DNA from: Burkholderia lata
GTDB taxonomy: Bacteria > Pseudomonadota > Gammaproteobacteria > Burkholderiales > Burkholderiaceae
NCBI RefSeq assembly: GCF_902499335.1
Contig: NZ_CABVQK010000006.1
Location: 62,001-126,000 of the forward strand
Direction: 5' to 3'
Length of the DNA: 64,000 nucleotides
A program made the position numbers and the translations under genes. Of the stretch, positions 34,264 through 42,899 are shown piece by piece (position 1 is the first letter of the stretch; each line of letters begins with the position of its first letter). The notes under the pieces were generated by a model. It was not told the DNA's origin, searched no databases, and saw nothing but the letters and a program-made list of their open reading frames with translations.

Positions 34264-35475
34264 TTGCAATCGAACCTGCCGATCGCTTCCGAACGGGCGT
34301 CGCCGAGACACGCGACGCTGATCCTGCTGTGCGCGTGCTCGGTGCTGCCGCTGAGTCTGTTCCTGCCGTCGCTGCCGGCCATCGCACGCGACCTGCGTGC
34401 CGACTATGCGCTCGTCGCGCTGTCGCTCGGTGGTTACGCGGCGGTGGCCGCGTCGCTCGAGTTCGTGATGGGGCCGCTGTCGGATCGGTTCGGGCGGCGG
34501 CCGGTCGTGCTGGCGAGCGTCGGCGTGTTCGCGCTCGGCTCGCTCGGCTGCGCGATGGCGACCGATATTCGTGCATTCCTGGCGTGCAGGCTGATGCAGG
34601 CGGCGATCACGTCGGTCTATCCGGTGTCGATGGCGACGATCCGGGACACCGGCGGCGGTGCGCGCGCGGCGAGCCGGATCGGCTACGCGGCGATGGCGGC
34701 CGCGTTCGCGCCGATGCTCGGCCCGACGCTCGGCGGCACGCTCGACCAGACGATGGGCTGGCGCGCGAGCTTCTGGCTGCTCGGCACGGCGGGCATCGCG
34801 CTGTTCGTCTGGTGTGCGTTCGATCTCGTCGAAACCCATGCGAACCGGTCGTCGAGCCTCGGGCAGCAGCTTCGCGCGTATCCGGCGCTGCTCCGTGCGC
34901 GCCGTTTCTGGGCCTATGCGCTCTGCATGGCGTTTTCGACCGGCGCGTTCTACGCATTCCTGGCCGGTGCGCCGCTCGCCGCGCAAACGGTGTTCGGCAT
35001 CGCGCCCGCGGAGATCGGTTTCTACATGGGGACCATCACGGCCGGCTTCGTGTGCGGCAGCTTCCTGGCCGCGCGTTACGCGCGCCGCTACGCGCTGGCC
35101 ACGACGATCCTGTGCGGACGGATCGTCGCGTGTGCGGGGCCGTTGATCGGCCTCGCGCTGATGTTCGGCGGCGCGACGCATGCGATCGCATGGTTCGGGC
35201 CGTGCGTGCTGGTCGGCATCGGCAACGGGCTGTCCAATCCGGGGGCGCATGCCGGCGCGGTGTCGGTGCGCCCGGAACTGGCAGGCAGCGCGTCTGGGTT
35301 GGCCGGTGCGATGACGATCGCCGGTGGCGCCGCGCTTTCGTCGCTGACGGGGGCGGTGCTGACACCCGGCAACGCGCGTTATGCACCGCTGGCGATGATG
35401 CTGTTGTCGGCCGCGATCGCGCTGGCGGCGGCCGTCTGCGTGCGGGTGTTCGATGCGCGGGACGCGGGGCCGTGA
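34264..35475 (+). CDS. Bcr/CflA-type multidrug MFS transporter
   Basis: The start is TTG 34264, six bases after GGAGGG. The longer frame would read through the terminator. The 403-residue product has twelve helices with the drug/proton antiporter motif GPLSDRFGRRPVVLASVGVF near residue 80 and RLMQAAITSVYPVSMATIRD near 130, typical of Bcr/CflA exporters. A weak TTG start and the upstream leader peptide/terminator suggest low basal expression with inducible readthrough (inference). Bcr-type pumps export bicyclomycin, sulfonamides, chloramphenicol and similar compounds; the substrate here is unknown. Confidence 0.88.
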   Translation: MQSNLPIASERASPRHATLILLCACSVLPLSLFLPSLPAIARDLRADYALVALSLGGYAAVAASLEFVMGPLSDRFGRRPVVLASVGVFALGSLGCAMATDIRAFLACRLMQAAITSVYPVSMATIRDTGGGARAASRIGYAAMAAAFAPMLGPTLGGTLDQTMGWRASFWLLGTAGIALFVWCAFDLVETHANRSSSLGQQLRAYPALLRARRFWAYALCMAFSTGAFYAFLAGAPLAAQTVFGIAPAEIGFYMGTITAGFVCGSFLAARYARRYALATTILCGRIVACAGPLIGLALMFGGATHAIAWFGPCVLVGIGNGLSNPGAHAGAVSVRPELAGSASGLAGAMTIAGGAALSSLTGAVLTPGNARYAPLAMMLLSAAIALAAAVCVRVFDARDAGP

Positions 35476-35610
35476 ACGCAGGCGCGCGGAACCCGGCACG
35501 CTACCGTGCCGCGGGCGATTGGCGGACAATCGGCCGAATATCGGGAGACGACGAACCCTCCGCGCGCCGAGCACGCTCCGACGCGTGAAGGGCGACTGGA
35601 CGAGGATGCG

Positions 35611-36150
35611 ATGAGCGACTTTTCTGATTTTCAGCGAGAAATTGCCGACGCCGCGAGGGCGACATTCAAGGCGCTGCGGGCGCAGCACCCGGACGAGCAT
35701 TTCTACGCGTTCGCGCTGTATACCGACAGCGGCGCGATGACGGTGGTGCCGGCGGCGAATTCGGTCGAGGGGCTGCGCCAGATCCGCGAGCAACAGGTCG
35801 TCCCGGACGACGACCCGTGGTATGCGTGGGGCTTTTCCGAATGGGCGTACGCGGCGGCGGAAGCGTCGCCGTTCAATGCGATCTGCGGCAAGCTCGCCGA
35901 TGACGTGCTGAGCCCGCAGTTTGTCCGGTCGAGATTCCCGGAATTTTCGCGGCAACTGCACGCCGACATGATCGCGGCGTTGCGCCTGCTCGACCGTGAG
36001 GGCCTGTTCGGCACGGGCGACGAAAGGGCGGCGATCACGCTGTTCGTGTCGATCAGCGACGACGACGCTGCCGAGGTGCTGGAAAACGAATCGGCGAAGG
36101 TGCTGAATCCACCGGCCGTCGCCGACGCATTCCTGCGCCGCTACGACTGA
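35611..36150 (+). CDS. DUF4303 family protein
   Basis: ATG 35611 (MSDFSDFQREIADAARATF) follows GAGG closely. The frame extends upstream, but only through low-complexity sequence. The 179-residue acidic protein has EHFYAFALYTDSGAMTVVPAANS near the start, WYAWGFSEWAY near residue 70, and a C-terminal ITLFVSISDDDAAEVLENES. This is the layout of DUF4303, a small cytosolic family often found near immunity or toxin-associated genes, but no toxin is visible here. No transmembrane helix or catalytic motif is seen. Confidence 0.75.
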   Translation: MSDFSDFQREIADAARATFKALRAQHPDEHFYAFALYTDSGAMTVVPAANSVEGLRQIREQQVVPDDDPWYAWGFSEWAYAAAEASPFNAICGKLADDVLSPQFVRSRFPEFSRQLHADMIAALRLLDREGLFGTGDERAAITLFVSISDDDAAEVLENESAKVLNPPAVADAFLRRYD

Positions 36151-36213
36151 CCGAAATCGGGATAGCGCACGGCGGCCCCGGGCAGGCGGCCGCCATGCGT
36201 GCTGCGTGACGGC

Positions 36214-36912
<699 letters not shown>

Positions 36913-37037
36913 CGGATGGCCTCGTTCGGTGGGAAGACGGATGCCGCGCCCGTACGGTGCACGGGCCGGCATGCGTGCAACGATACCCGACGCCCGCGCG
37001 GCCGGATGCGACGCAACTGCGTTTTACCGGGACAAAA

Positions 37038-37979
37038 CTACGCGTCGGCCGCCGCCGGTGCGTCGTCGCCGTCCGGCAGCGCGGCATTCGCGTCGCGGTA
37101 CGCCTTCGGCGACACGCCGACCCGCGCGCGGAAGCGCCGCGCGAAATACCCTTCGTCGCGGAAACCGACCGAGCGCGCGATGTCCGCGATGCGCCGGCTC
37201 GTGTGCGCCAGCAGCGACTGCGCGAGCGCGATCCGGCGCTCGGTCACGAGATCGGTGAAGGTGCTGCCGGTTTCCTTGCGGACCAGGTGCGCGAGGTAGT
37301 TGGGCGACAGGAACGCGGCCTCGGCGGTCGCGGCGAGCGTCAGGTCCTCGCGGGTCAGGTTGGCGCGCACATGGCGCAGCACGCGCGCGAGCGCGTCGCG
37401 CCGGCCCGCCCGCTGGGCGCCGCGCTGGGCGAGCTTGTCGAGCGCTCCCGCGTACTGCGTGCAGACGAGCCCGATCAGTTGCAGCAGGTAGCCGCGCAGC
37501 AGCGTGGTCGAGCCGAACGTGCGCACGCGATCGGTGTCGAGCATGCACAGCGCGAGGCGGCGCGCTTCTTCGTAGGTGTCGCCGGTCAGGATGAAGTCGA
37601 GGTGTTCCTGGAAGCGGAACGGCGTCAGCTCGGGAAAGCGGTGCGCGGGCACGTCCTCGAGATCGAGCGGGTCGACGTCGAGATCGGCACGCAGGAACGC
37701 CTGGCTGAAGTTGATCACGATGAAGTGCGCGCCTTCCGGATGCGGGATCAGGTGCTCGCGGTGCGGCAGCACGAACGCGAGCGCGCCGCGCGGAAACGGC
37801 CGCGTGACGCCGCCGATCCGCTGCTCGGTGTCGCCGCCGAGATTGAACTGGATCTGGAAATACGCGTGCCGGTGCGGCTCGGTGATCGCCTGGCGCGACG
37901 CCTGGTCGCGGATGTAGAAATCGAGCCGGTCGCTGCGTTCGGGCATCCCGTACAGGCGCGGCGGGGCGGTGGAGGGCAT
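37038..37979 (-). CDS. AraC family transcriptional regulator
   Basis: ATG 37979 opens a 313-residue protein; longer upstream extensions are shadows of other genes. The N-terminal cupin-like sensing domain has EPHRHAYFQIQFNLGGDTE near residue 35 and FPRGALAFVLPHREHLIPH. The C-terminal pair of AraC helix-turn-helix motifs is LAATAEAAFLSPNYLAHLVR and the conserved IADIARSVGFRDEGYFARRF with FRARVGVSPKAYR. It likely senses a small molecule and controls nearby or distant genes. The FAH-family gene downstream on the same strand is a candidate target. Confidence 0.9.
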   Translation of the reverse strand: MPSTAPPRLYGMPERSDRLDFYIRDQASRQAITEPHRHAYFQIQFNLGGDTEQRIGGVTRPFPRGALAFVLPHREHLIPHPEGAHFIVINFSQAFLRADLDVDPLDLEDVPAHRFPELTPFRFQEHLDFILTGDTYEEARRLALCMLDTDRVRTFGSTTLLRGYLLQLIGLVCTQYAGALDKLAQRGAQRAGRRDALARVLRHVRANLTREDLTLAATAEAAFLSPNYLAHLVRKETGSTFTDLVTERRIALAQSLLAHTSRRIADIARSVGFRDEGYFARRFRARVGVSPKAYRDANAALPDGDDAPAAADA

Positions 37980-38098
37980 GAAGGATTCTGCTGTTCGTGA
38001 CGCGGTTGAGCCGCGATGGTACAGCGAACCGGGCGCGACGGCGATCTGCGCGGCCGTGCGTCTTTGCCCGGTGTCGCTCGCGGCGTGCCGCGCGGCGA

Positions 38099-38884
38099 TC
38101 ATTCGTCCGGGTGGAAGCCGAGATAACCGGCGTGCGGGCTGCCGCTGCCGGCACGTTGGCTCGCCGCGCCGACCGACACGAGCGCATCCACCGTCGATGC
38201 ACGGTTCGACACGAGCGTCCACGCGATGGCGTCGTCGGCGCTGGCGGGTGCCGGCTCCGATGCGCGCAGCGCCGTCAGCGCGGCGAGCAGCGTGGCGGCC
38301 GGCGGCGTGTGGACCGCGAACCCTTCGTTTGCCACGGCCGCCGTATCGATCCCCAGGACCGTACACAACCGCGCCCGCAGCGGCGTCTCGGCTTCGCTCG
38401 CCGCACGCGAGCGCGCGATGTTCTCGCGGGTGTCCGCGTCGACGATCGTGCCGCCGCGGACGAACGGCGCCTGCTGCCACGCGTCGGGCGTGCATTGCTT
38501 GCCGCCCGGCACCAGCGGCACGAACGGATTCACTTCGGCCGGATAGATCCGGCACACGAGCGGGCGCTCGTCGTAGATCGCGCACCGCAGGTCGTCGAGC
38601 AGGTTCGGGCACGGCCCGGCATGGGTCGCGGTGAGCATGACGGTGATGCGGACGGGCAGCGAGCCGCTGAGCGCGGCGCTCGAGCGCACGCGCTTGTACG
38701 CGGCGAACGCGTTGTCGGGCTCGGGCTCGACGAGCCACGGCATCGCATCGCACAGCAGCTCCACGTGGCCGCCGCGCTGCAGCCACGCCGTGGCCTCGTC
38801 GATCGTCAGCGGAATGCGCAGGTCGCGGCAGCATCCGCCGCAGCCGTTGCAGGCAAAGTCGAGGTCGGTGGGGGTGTCGTTCAT
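38099..38884 (-). CDS. YkgJ family cysteine cluster protein
   Basis: ATG 38884 gives 261 residues beginning MNDTPTDLDFACNGCGGCCRDL. The CxxCxxCC start, then HAGPCPNLLDDLRCAIYDERPLVCRIYP, is the signature of the YkgJ-type cluster family, thought to bind zinc or an Fe-S cluster. Usual family members are shorter (about 90-150 residues). This protein has an extra C-terminal region of about 110 residues, Ala-rich and without a known motif. Function is unknown. It lies 61 bases downstream of the uracil-DNA glycosylase homologue on the same strand. Confidence 0.82.
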   Translation of the reverse strand: MNDTPTDLDFACNGCGGCCRDLRIPLTIDEATAWLQRGGHVELLCDAMPWLVEPEPDNAFAAYKRVRSSAALSGSLPVRITVMLTATHAGPCPNLLDDLRCAIYDERPLVCRIYPAEVNPFVPLVPGGKQCTPDAWQQAPFVRGGTIVDADTRENIARSRAASEAETPLRARLCTVLGIDTAAVANEGFAVHTPPAATLLAALTALRASEPAPASADDAIAWTLVSNRASTVDALVSVGAASQRAGSGSPHAGYLGFHPDE

Positions 38885-38945
38885 TCTTGATTCGATCCGG
38901 ATAACGGGGGTGTCGCGAAGCGTCGCGACTTGGCAGCGGTCGTGT

Positions 38946-39545
38946 TTACCGGGCGACCAGCGTCGCGACCCGGCGCCGCAGCTCGGGCACGACGTCGGCG
39001 TCGAACCACGGGTGGTGCTTGAACCACGCCTGGTTGCGCGGCGACGGATGCGGCAGCGGCAGCACGTCGGGGCCATAGTCGCGCCAGGCGTGCACGGTGT
39101 CCGTCAGCGTGGCCTTGCGGGTGTCGCGCAGGAAATGCCGCTGCGCATACTGGCCGATCAGCAGCGTGAGCCGGATCGACGGCAGCTCGGCGAGCAACCG
39201 GTCGATCCACAGTGGCGCGCATTCGGGGCGCGGCGGGTTGTCGCCGCTCGCGCCGCGGCCCGGGTAGCAGAAGCCCATCGGCACGATCGCGAAGCGCGTC
39301 TCGTCGTAGAACGTGTCGGCGTCGACGTCGAGCCAGCCGCGCAGCCGCTGGCCGCTCGCATCGTCCCACGGGATGCCGCTCGCATGGACGCGTGCGCCCG
39401 GCGCCTGCCCGACGATCAGGATGCGCGCGTCGCGATGGGCACGCACGACGGGGCGCGGGCCGAGCGGCAGCTCGGCTTCGCAGGCACGGCACGCGCGGAT
39501 TTCAGTGAGCAGCACGTCGAGCGGCGCGCGCGTTGGTTTCGGCAT
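38946..39545 (-). CDS. Uracil-DNA glycosylase family protein, four-Cys type
   Basis: The 199-residue protein has the UDG motif A form ILIVGQAPGARVHASGIPWDD (about residue 43) and motif B as HPSPRNQAWFKHHPWF (about residue 162). Four Cys are placed as CRAC near residue 18, then CYPGRG and PEC separated by 15 residues, close to the C-x2-C...C-x14-17-C layout of Fe-S type (family 4/5) enzymes. It should excise uracil or related damaged bases. The His/Ser-containing motif B supports catalysis. It overlaps no neighbour and sits between the YkgJ-type gene and nasS. Confidence 0.85.
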   Translation of the reverse strand: MPKPTRAPLDVLLTEIRACRACEAELPLGPRPVVRAHRDARILIVGQAPGARVHASGIPWDDASGQRLRGWLDVDADTFYDETRFAIVPMGFCYPGRGASGDNPPRPECAPLWIDRLLAELPSIRLTLLIGQYAQRHFLRDTRKATLTDTVHAWRDYGPDVLPLPHPSPRNQAWFKHHPWFDADVVPELRRRVATLVAR

Positions 39546-39667
39546 CGAATCTGATCGGGGACGGAGTGGTCATGCGGCGTCACCCGGGGGATGCGTGCCG
39601 GGCGCCGACAGGCGGCCCGGACAGGCGTGGCGCGGGAGCGCGCGCCGCCTGCATCACGCGGTGCGCA

Positions 39668-40729
39668 TCACGCCTGCGACAGGCCCGGTGCGCCGCTTTC
39701 GGCGACGGCAGCATCATACAACGCGGTTTGCGCGATCGCTCGGGCGATCCCCGCGTCGTCGTGCGAACCGTCGAGCATGCCCCAGCGCCGGTATTGGGAC
39801 AGGAACCACTCGCCTTCGCGCGGATCGGGGCGGTTCACGGCGCCGCCGTCGTGGAAGCGGATCGGCAGCGGCGGCACGGCGAACGGTCCCGATCCGTAGT
39901 CGCCGAGCAGGCGCGGTGCGATCAGCCGGGCCGGCACGCCGAGCGCGTCGGGCGACGCGAGCCAGTCGGCCGTCTCGCGACGGTGCGTGGCGTTGTCGAG
40001 CCATGCGCAGGCATCGACGAGCGTGCGGATCAGCGCGCGGGCAGTGGCCGGATACAGCGCGACGAAATCGCGCCGGGTCGCGAGCACCTTCTCCGGATGA
40101 TCGGGCCAGATCTCGCTCGTGACGGCAACGGTGCGCCCCGCGCCGCAGGCTTCCGCCACCGCATGCCACGGCTCGCCGGCGCAGAAGCCGTCGAGTTCGC
40201 CGCTGGCGAGCGCGGCCACCATCTCGGGCGGCGGGATTACGACGCTGCGCACGTCTCGCAAAGGATCGACGTCGTGCGACGCGAGCCAGTGGTTCAGCCA
40301 CATTGCGTGCGTGCCGGTCGGGAATGTCTGCGCGAGGAGCGGCTTGCGGCCGAGCGTCGCGAACGCGTCGCGCACGCTGCCGCTGTTGCGATACGCGTCG
40401 GCGAGGCCGCGCGACAACGAGATCGCCTGGCCGTTGCGGTTCAGCACCATCAGCGCGGCCATGTCGGCCTGCGGGCCGCCGATCCCGAGCTGCAGCCCGC
40501 AGACGAGCCCGTACAGCGCATGCGCGGCGTCGAGCTCGCCGCTCAGCAGCTTGTCGCGGACGGTGGCCCACGACGGCTGGCGGCTGAGTTCGAGCGTGAG
40601 GCCGTGCCGTGCGCCGAGGTTCAGGCGTTGAGCGACGATCAGCGGGGCCGCATCGCTCAGCGCGACGAACCCGAGACGAAGATGCGCGCGTTCCGGCGCG
40701 ACGGGAGTTGAGGTATCCATGGCGGTCAT
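39668..40729 (-). CDS. nasS: NasS nitrate/nitrite sensor (NrtA-like)
   Basis: ATG 40729 overlaps the nasT stop by four bases (ATGA), so the two are translationally coupled. The 353-residue protein is a NrtA/CmpA-type binding fold (LRLGFVALSDAAPLIVAQRL, AAHALYGLVCGLQLGIGG, LDGFCAGEPWHAVAEACG) but lacks a signal peptide or lipobox. It is therefore cytosolic, which separates NasS from the ABC receptors. In known NasST pairs, NasS binds NasT without nitrate, and nitrate or nitrite releases NasT to act on leader RNA. The nas genes and NasT-type hairpins nearby support this. Confidence 0.92.
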   Translation of the reverse strand: MTAMDTSTPVAPERAHLRLGFVALSDAAPLIVAQRLNLGARHGLTLELSRQPSWATVRDKLLSGELDAAHALYGLVCGLQLGIGGPQADMAALMVLNRNGQAISLSRGLADAYRNSGSVRDAFATLGRKPLLAQTFPTGTHAMWLNHWLASHDVDPLRDVRSVVIPPPEMVAALASGELDGFCAGEPWHAVAEACGAGRTVAVTSEIWPDHPEKVLATRRDFVALYPATARALIRTLVDACAWLDNATHRRETADWLASPDALGVPARLIAPRLLGDYGSGPFAVPPLPIRFHDGGAVNRPDPREGEWFLSQYRRWGMLDGSHDDAGIARAIAQTALYDAAVAESGAPGLSQA

Positions 40730-41322
40730 GACTGGGGTGACGCGTCGAGCAGTTGCCGCGCGACGTCGACGATGCGCAGGCCCTGATCCATCGCGCGCTT
40801 GCGCAGCGCCGCGTACGCGTCGTGTTCGGACAGCTTGCGCTGGTCCATCAGCAGGCGCTTCGCGCGGTCGATCAGTTTGCGCTCCGCGAGTTCGCGCTCG
40901 ACGTCGGCCAGCCGGCGGCGCAGCGCGTCGTCGTGCGAGAAGCGGGCAAGCGCGACTTCGAGAATCGGGGCGAGGCGCTCGGCCGACAGCCCTTCGACGA
41001 GATACGCGCTGACGCCCGCGCCGACTGCCGCGCGGATCAGCGACTGGTTCGAGTCGTGGCTGAACATCAGCACGGGGCGCGGGGCGGTGGCGTGCATTAC
41101 CGCGAGCTGCTCGAGCGTGTCGCGCGATGGTGAATCGGTATCGATGATCACGACGTCGGGATGCTGCTCCTCGACGGCTGCCGGCAGGCGCGCGGGCGTT
41201 GCGACGTCGTTCAGCATCTCGTAGCCGAGGTGCGCGAGCGCGTCGCCGAGCTCGCCGATCGGTTTGTCGGTGTCGGTGACGAGCAGCACGCGCAGGCGGG
41301 CGGAAGAAGCAGACGTACTCAT
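40726..41322 (-). CDS. nasT: NasT ANTAR-domain transcription antiterminator
   Basis: The 198-residue protein has an N-terminal receiver-like fold (LRVLLVTDTDKPIGELGDAL, with DVVIIDTDSPSRDT) and a C-terminal ANTAR domain (ELAERKLIDRAKRLLMDQRK, SEHDAYAALRKRAMDQGLRI). ANTAR proteins bind tandem RNA hairpins with six-base loops having A at position 1 and G at position 4, which stops a terminator from forming. Two such arrays stand in the narK and cobA leaders 1-2 kb away. It is coupled to nasS. No own leader hairpins were seen in the 156-base gap to cobA. Confidence 0.94.
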   Translation of the reverse strand: MSTSASSARLRVLLVTDTDKPIGELGDALAHLGYEMLNDVATPARLPAAVEEQHPDVVIIDTDSPSRDTLEQLAVMHATAPRPVLMFSHDSNQSLIRAAVGAGVSAYLVEGLSAERLAPILEVALARFSHDDALRRRLADVERELAERKLIDRAKRLLMDQRKLSEHDAYAALRKRAMDQGLRIVDVARQLLDASPQS

Positions 41323-41478
41323 GACGCGAACGGCGGCGGCGAAATCGTGGCGCGATGGGCGGATCGGGGGCGGCGGCCCGGCGCGGACATCGTGTCGGTG
41401 CCGCGCACGGCGGCCCGGCGGCCGGTGCCGCTGTCTTCATGATAGGTGGGCGGCCGGTGCCGCGTGGTGTCGCGCATG

Positions 41479-42249
41479 CTATGCGGCCCGGGACAAGGCC
41501 GTTTCGATCGCGGCGCCCGCGTCCGTCACGTCCTGCACGGCCGCTTCGCCGATCGCGCCGCCGACGAGGATCACCGCCGGGCTGCCGAGCCGCGCTTCGT
41601 CGATGCCGCGCGCGAGACCGCCGAGCGTGCCGGTCCAGCGGCGTTCGTCGGGCGTGCCGGCCCATTGCACGGCCGCGGCCGGCGTCGAGGGCGGCAGCAC
41701 GGTGAGCAGGCCGGTGGCAATGCTGTCGACGCGGCTCATTCCCATGTAGATCGCGAGCGTGGTGCCGGTCGCCGCGAGACGTGCCCAGTCGGGTTCGCCG
41801 TGGTCCTGCCGATGCGCGGTGACGAACGTGACGCCGTGGCAATGCTCGCGGTGCGTGAGCGAGATGCCGAGGCTCGCGGCGGCCGCGAAGCCCGACGAGA
41901 TGCCGTTGACGATCTCGACCGGAATCGCGGCGGCGCGCAGCGTCGCGAGTTCTTCGCCGGCACGCCCGAACAGCAGCGCATCGCCGCCTTTCACGCGCAC
42001 CACGTGCGCGCCGCGCAGCGCGTAGCGGCGCATCAGCTTCTCGATGAATGCCTGCGGCGTGGAGCGGCAGCCGCCGCGCTTGCCGACGCGGATCACGCGT
42101 GCCTGCGGCGCGAGTTCGACGATGCCGGGCGCGACGAGATCGTCGAGCAGCAGCACGTCGGCAGCGGCCAGTGCCTTCACGGCCTTCAGCGTGAGGAGAT
42201 CGGGATCGCCGGGGCCGGCGCCCAGCAGCGTCACTTTGCCTGTCGTCAT
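41479..42249 (-). CDS. cobA: Uroporphyrinogen-III C-methyltransferase CobA (siroheme branch)
   Basis: ATG 42249 gives 256 residues. TLLGAGPGDPDLLTLKAVKAL at the N-terminus and YALRGAHVVRVKGGDALLFGRAGEE (about residue 78) are SUMT signatures. GTTLAIYMGMSRV and the C-terminal SPAVILVGG follow. The enzyme methylates uroporphyrinogen III with SAM to precorrin-2, the first step to siroheme, which NirB needs. It is a stand-alone SUMT without the CysG dehydrogenase/ferrochelatase part. Its 5' leader (42250-42439) carries NasT-type hairpins, tying cofactor synthesis to nitrate. Confidence 0.93.
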   Translation of the reverse strand: MTTGKVTLLGAGPGDPDLLTLKAVKALAAADVLLLDDLVAPGIVELAPQARVIRVGKRGGCRSTPQAFIEKLMRRYALRGAHVVRVKGGDALLFGRAGEELATLRAAAIPVEIVNGISSGFAAAASLGISLTHREHCHGVTFVTAHRQDHGEPDWARLAATGTTLAIYMGMSRVDSIATGLLTVLPPSTPAAAVQWAGTPDERRWTGTLGGLARGIDEARLGSPAVILVGGAIGEAAVQDVTDAGAAIETALSRAA

Positions 42250-42320
42250 GTCGTGTTCCTGTGCCGCCTGCATGCGGCGGTCGATAGCGCGTTGTCTTGC
42301 GCGGCGACGGTGGGCGGTCG

Positions 42321-42363
42321 AAACGCACCGGCATCCGGCCGTGCCGCGCACGGAGGGACACCG
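42321..42363 (-). terminator. Candidate terminator-like stem in the cobA leader, overlapping P2
   Basis: On the minus strand CGGTGTCC (42363-42356) pairs with GGATGCCG (42336-42329) with two G-U pairs. It encloses an inner stem CCGTGC-GCG-GCACGG. A short TTT (42323-42321) follows. The 5' arm is shared with hairpin P2, so the two exclude each other. The T tract is weak, so termination efficiency is uncertain. Confidence 0.45.
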
Positions 42364-42369
42364 TTGTCC
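42356..42369 (-). ncRNA. NasT-type hairpin P2 of the cobA leader
   Basis: On the minus strand GGAC (42369-42366), loop AACGGT (42365-42360) and GTCC (42359-42356) form a hairpin with A1 and G4 in a six-base loop. The 3' arm GTCC is also in the terminator-like stem. Spacing to the middle hairpin is 6 bases, against 5 in the narK leader. Confidence 0.75.
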
Positions 42370-42375
42370 TGATCG

Positions 42376-42394
42376 GCCCGCCTGAATGACGGGC
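42376..42394 (-). ncRNA. Middle hairpin of the cobA leader
   Basis: On the minus strand GCCCG (42394-42390) and CGGGC (42380-42376) form a stem with a nine-base loop. The same GCCCG/CGGGC stem occurs at the same place in the narK leader (42821-42834), there with a GCAA loop, which suggests a conserved structural spacer. Confidence 0.55.
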
Positions 42395-42413
42395 ATGGTT
42401 TGCGGGGACTGCC

Positions 42414-42433
42414 CACCGGCGCCGTTGCCGGTG
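42414..42433 (-). ncRNA. NasT-type hairpin P1 of the cobA leader
   Basis: On the minus strand CACCGGC (42433-42427), loop AACGGC (42426-42421) and GCCGGTG (42420-42414) form a perfect 7-pair stem with a six-base loop (A1, G4). It begins about six bases after the predicted transcription start. The loop sequence is identical to both narK leader loops. Confidence 0.8.
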
Positions 42434-42448
42434 TCATGCATCGGATTC

Positions 42449-42464
42449 AGCAATATCCGGGCCA
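42449..42464 (-). promoter_or_regulatory. Sigma-54 promoter of cobA
   Basis: On the minus strand 42464-42449 reads TGGCCCGGATATTGCT, matching TGGCACG-N4-TTGCT at all but one conserved position. Transcription would begin near 42439, just before hairpin P1. Confidence 0.75.
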
Positions 42465-42611
42465 ACCGGCATGACATGTCGTGCCGGTACGGCGGGAACA
42501 GCGTGCATCGCGCCGCGCGATGGCCACGCATGCCCATGTAGCCGCCGCGCGCGGGCAGCCGCAATGCCGCATCGGCGTGCATCGTGCCCCGTCAGCGCGC
42601 ACCGCGATGTC

Positions 42612-42647
42612 GCACGGCGACAGTGCTGCAGCGCACCACATCTGTGC
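42612..42647. promoter_or_regulatory. Two NtrC-like sites between the divergent sigma-54 promoters
   Basis: GCAC-N7-GTGC occurs twice, at 42612-42626 and 42633-42647, as in known NtrC sites (GCACCA...TGGTGC). The pair lies about 130-160 bases from each promoter start, a usual enhancer distance, and could activate both directions under nitrogen limitation. Confidence 0.65.
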
Positions 42648-42748
42648 TTTGCTGCCTCACGGCGCATCGCGTGCCGCGTGTCGCCGCGCGTCGCACAACG
42701 CCCGATGCGCCTTGCGCGGCGGGGCTGCCGGCCCGATTTGCAACGACA

Positions 42749-42764
42749 TGGCACGGCGCTTGCG
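42749..42764 (+). promoter_or_regulatory. Sigma-54 promoter of the narK-nirBD-nasA operon
   Basis: TGGCACGGCGCTTGCG matches the RpoN consensus TGGCACG-N4-TTGC exactly. Transcription would start near 42775, the first base of hairpin P1. Confidence 0.9.
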
Positions 42765-42774
42765 TTAGCTGGTT

Positions 42775-42800
42775 CGGGCGGATCAACGGCGATTCGTCCG
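42775..42800 (+). ncRNA. NasT-type hairpin P1 of the narK leader
   Basis: CGGGCGGATC (42775-42784), loop AACGGC (42785-42790) and GATTCGTCCG (42791-42800) form a 10-pair stem with two G-U pairs. The six-base loop has A1 and G4, the ANTAR recognition pattern. Confidence 0.85.
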
Positions 42801-42820
42801 GCAGTACCGATTACAGACGC

Positions 42821-42834
42821 GCCCGGCAACGGGC
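42821..42834 (+). ncRNA. Middle hairpin of the narK leader
   Basis: GCCCG (42821-42825), GCAA tetraloop and CGGGC (42830-42834). It lies 20 bases after P1 and 5 before P2; in the cobA leader the counterpart is 19 and 6 bases away. Confidence 0.6.
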
Positions 42835-42839
42835 TTCAT

Positions 42840-42853
42840 GGGCAACGGCGTCC
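42840..42853 (+). ncRNA. NasT-type hairpin P2 of the narK leader
   Basis: GGGC (42840-42843), loop AACGGC (42844-42849) and GTCC (42850-42853) form a short hairpin with A1 and G4. Its loop and 3' arm are part of the terminator 5' leg that begins at 42845, so P2 and the terminator exclude each other. Confidence 0.8.
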
Positions 42854-42899
42854 TACGCATCGGGTCTCGACGAGACCGGGTGCGCAGGACGCCGTTTTT
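42845..42899 (+). terminator. Regulated leader terminator before narK
   Basis: ACGGCGTCCT (42845-42854) pairs with AGGACGCCGT (42886-42895) over ten bases. An inner stem GGTCTC/GAGACC is capped by GAC, and five T residues follow (42895-42899). It ends 15 bases before the narK start. NasT bound to P1/P2 would block it. Confidence 0.9.

Noticed and set aside
42631..42680. GTGC-N6-GCAC as another NtrC site
   Set aside because: Half-site order is reversed relative to known NtrC sites; only the GCAC-N7-GTGC pair was kept.
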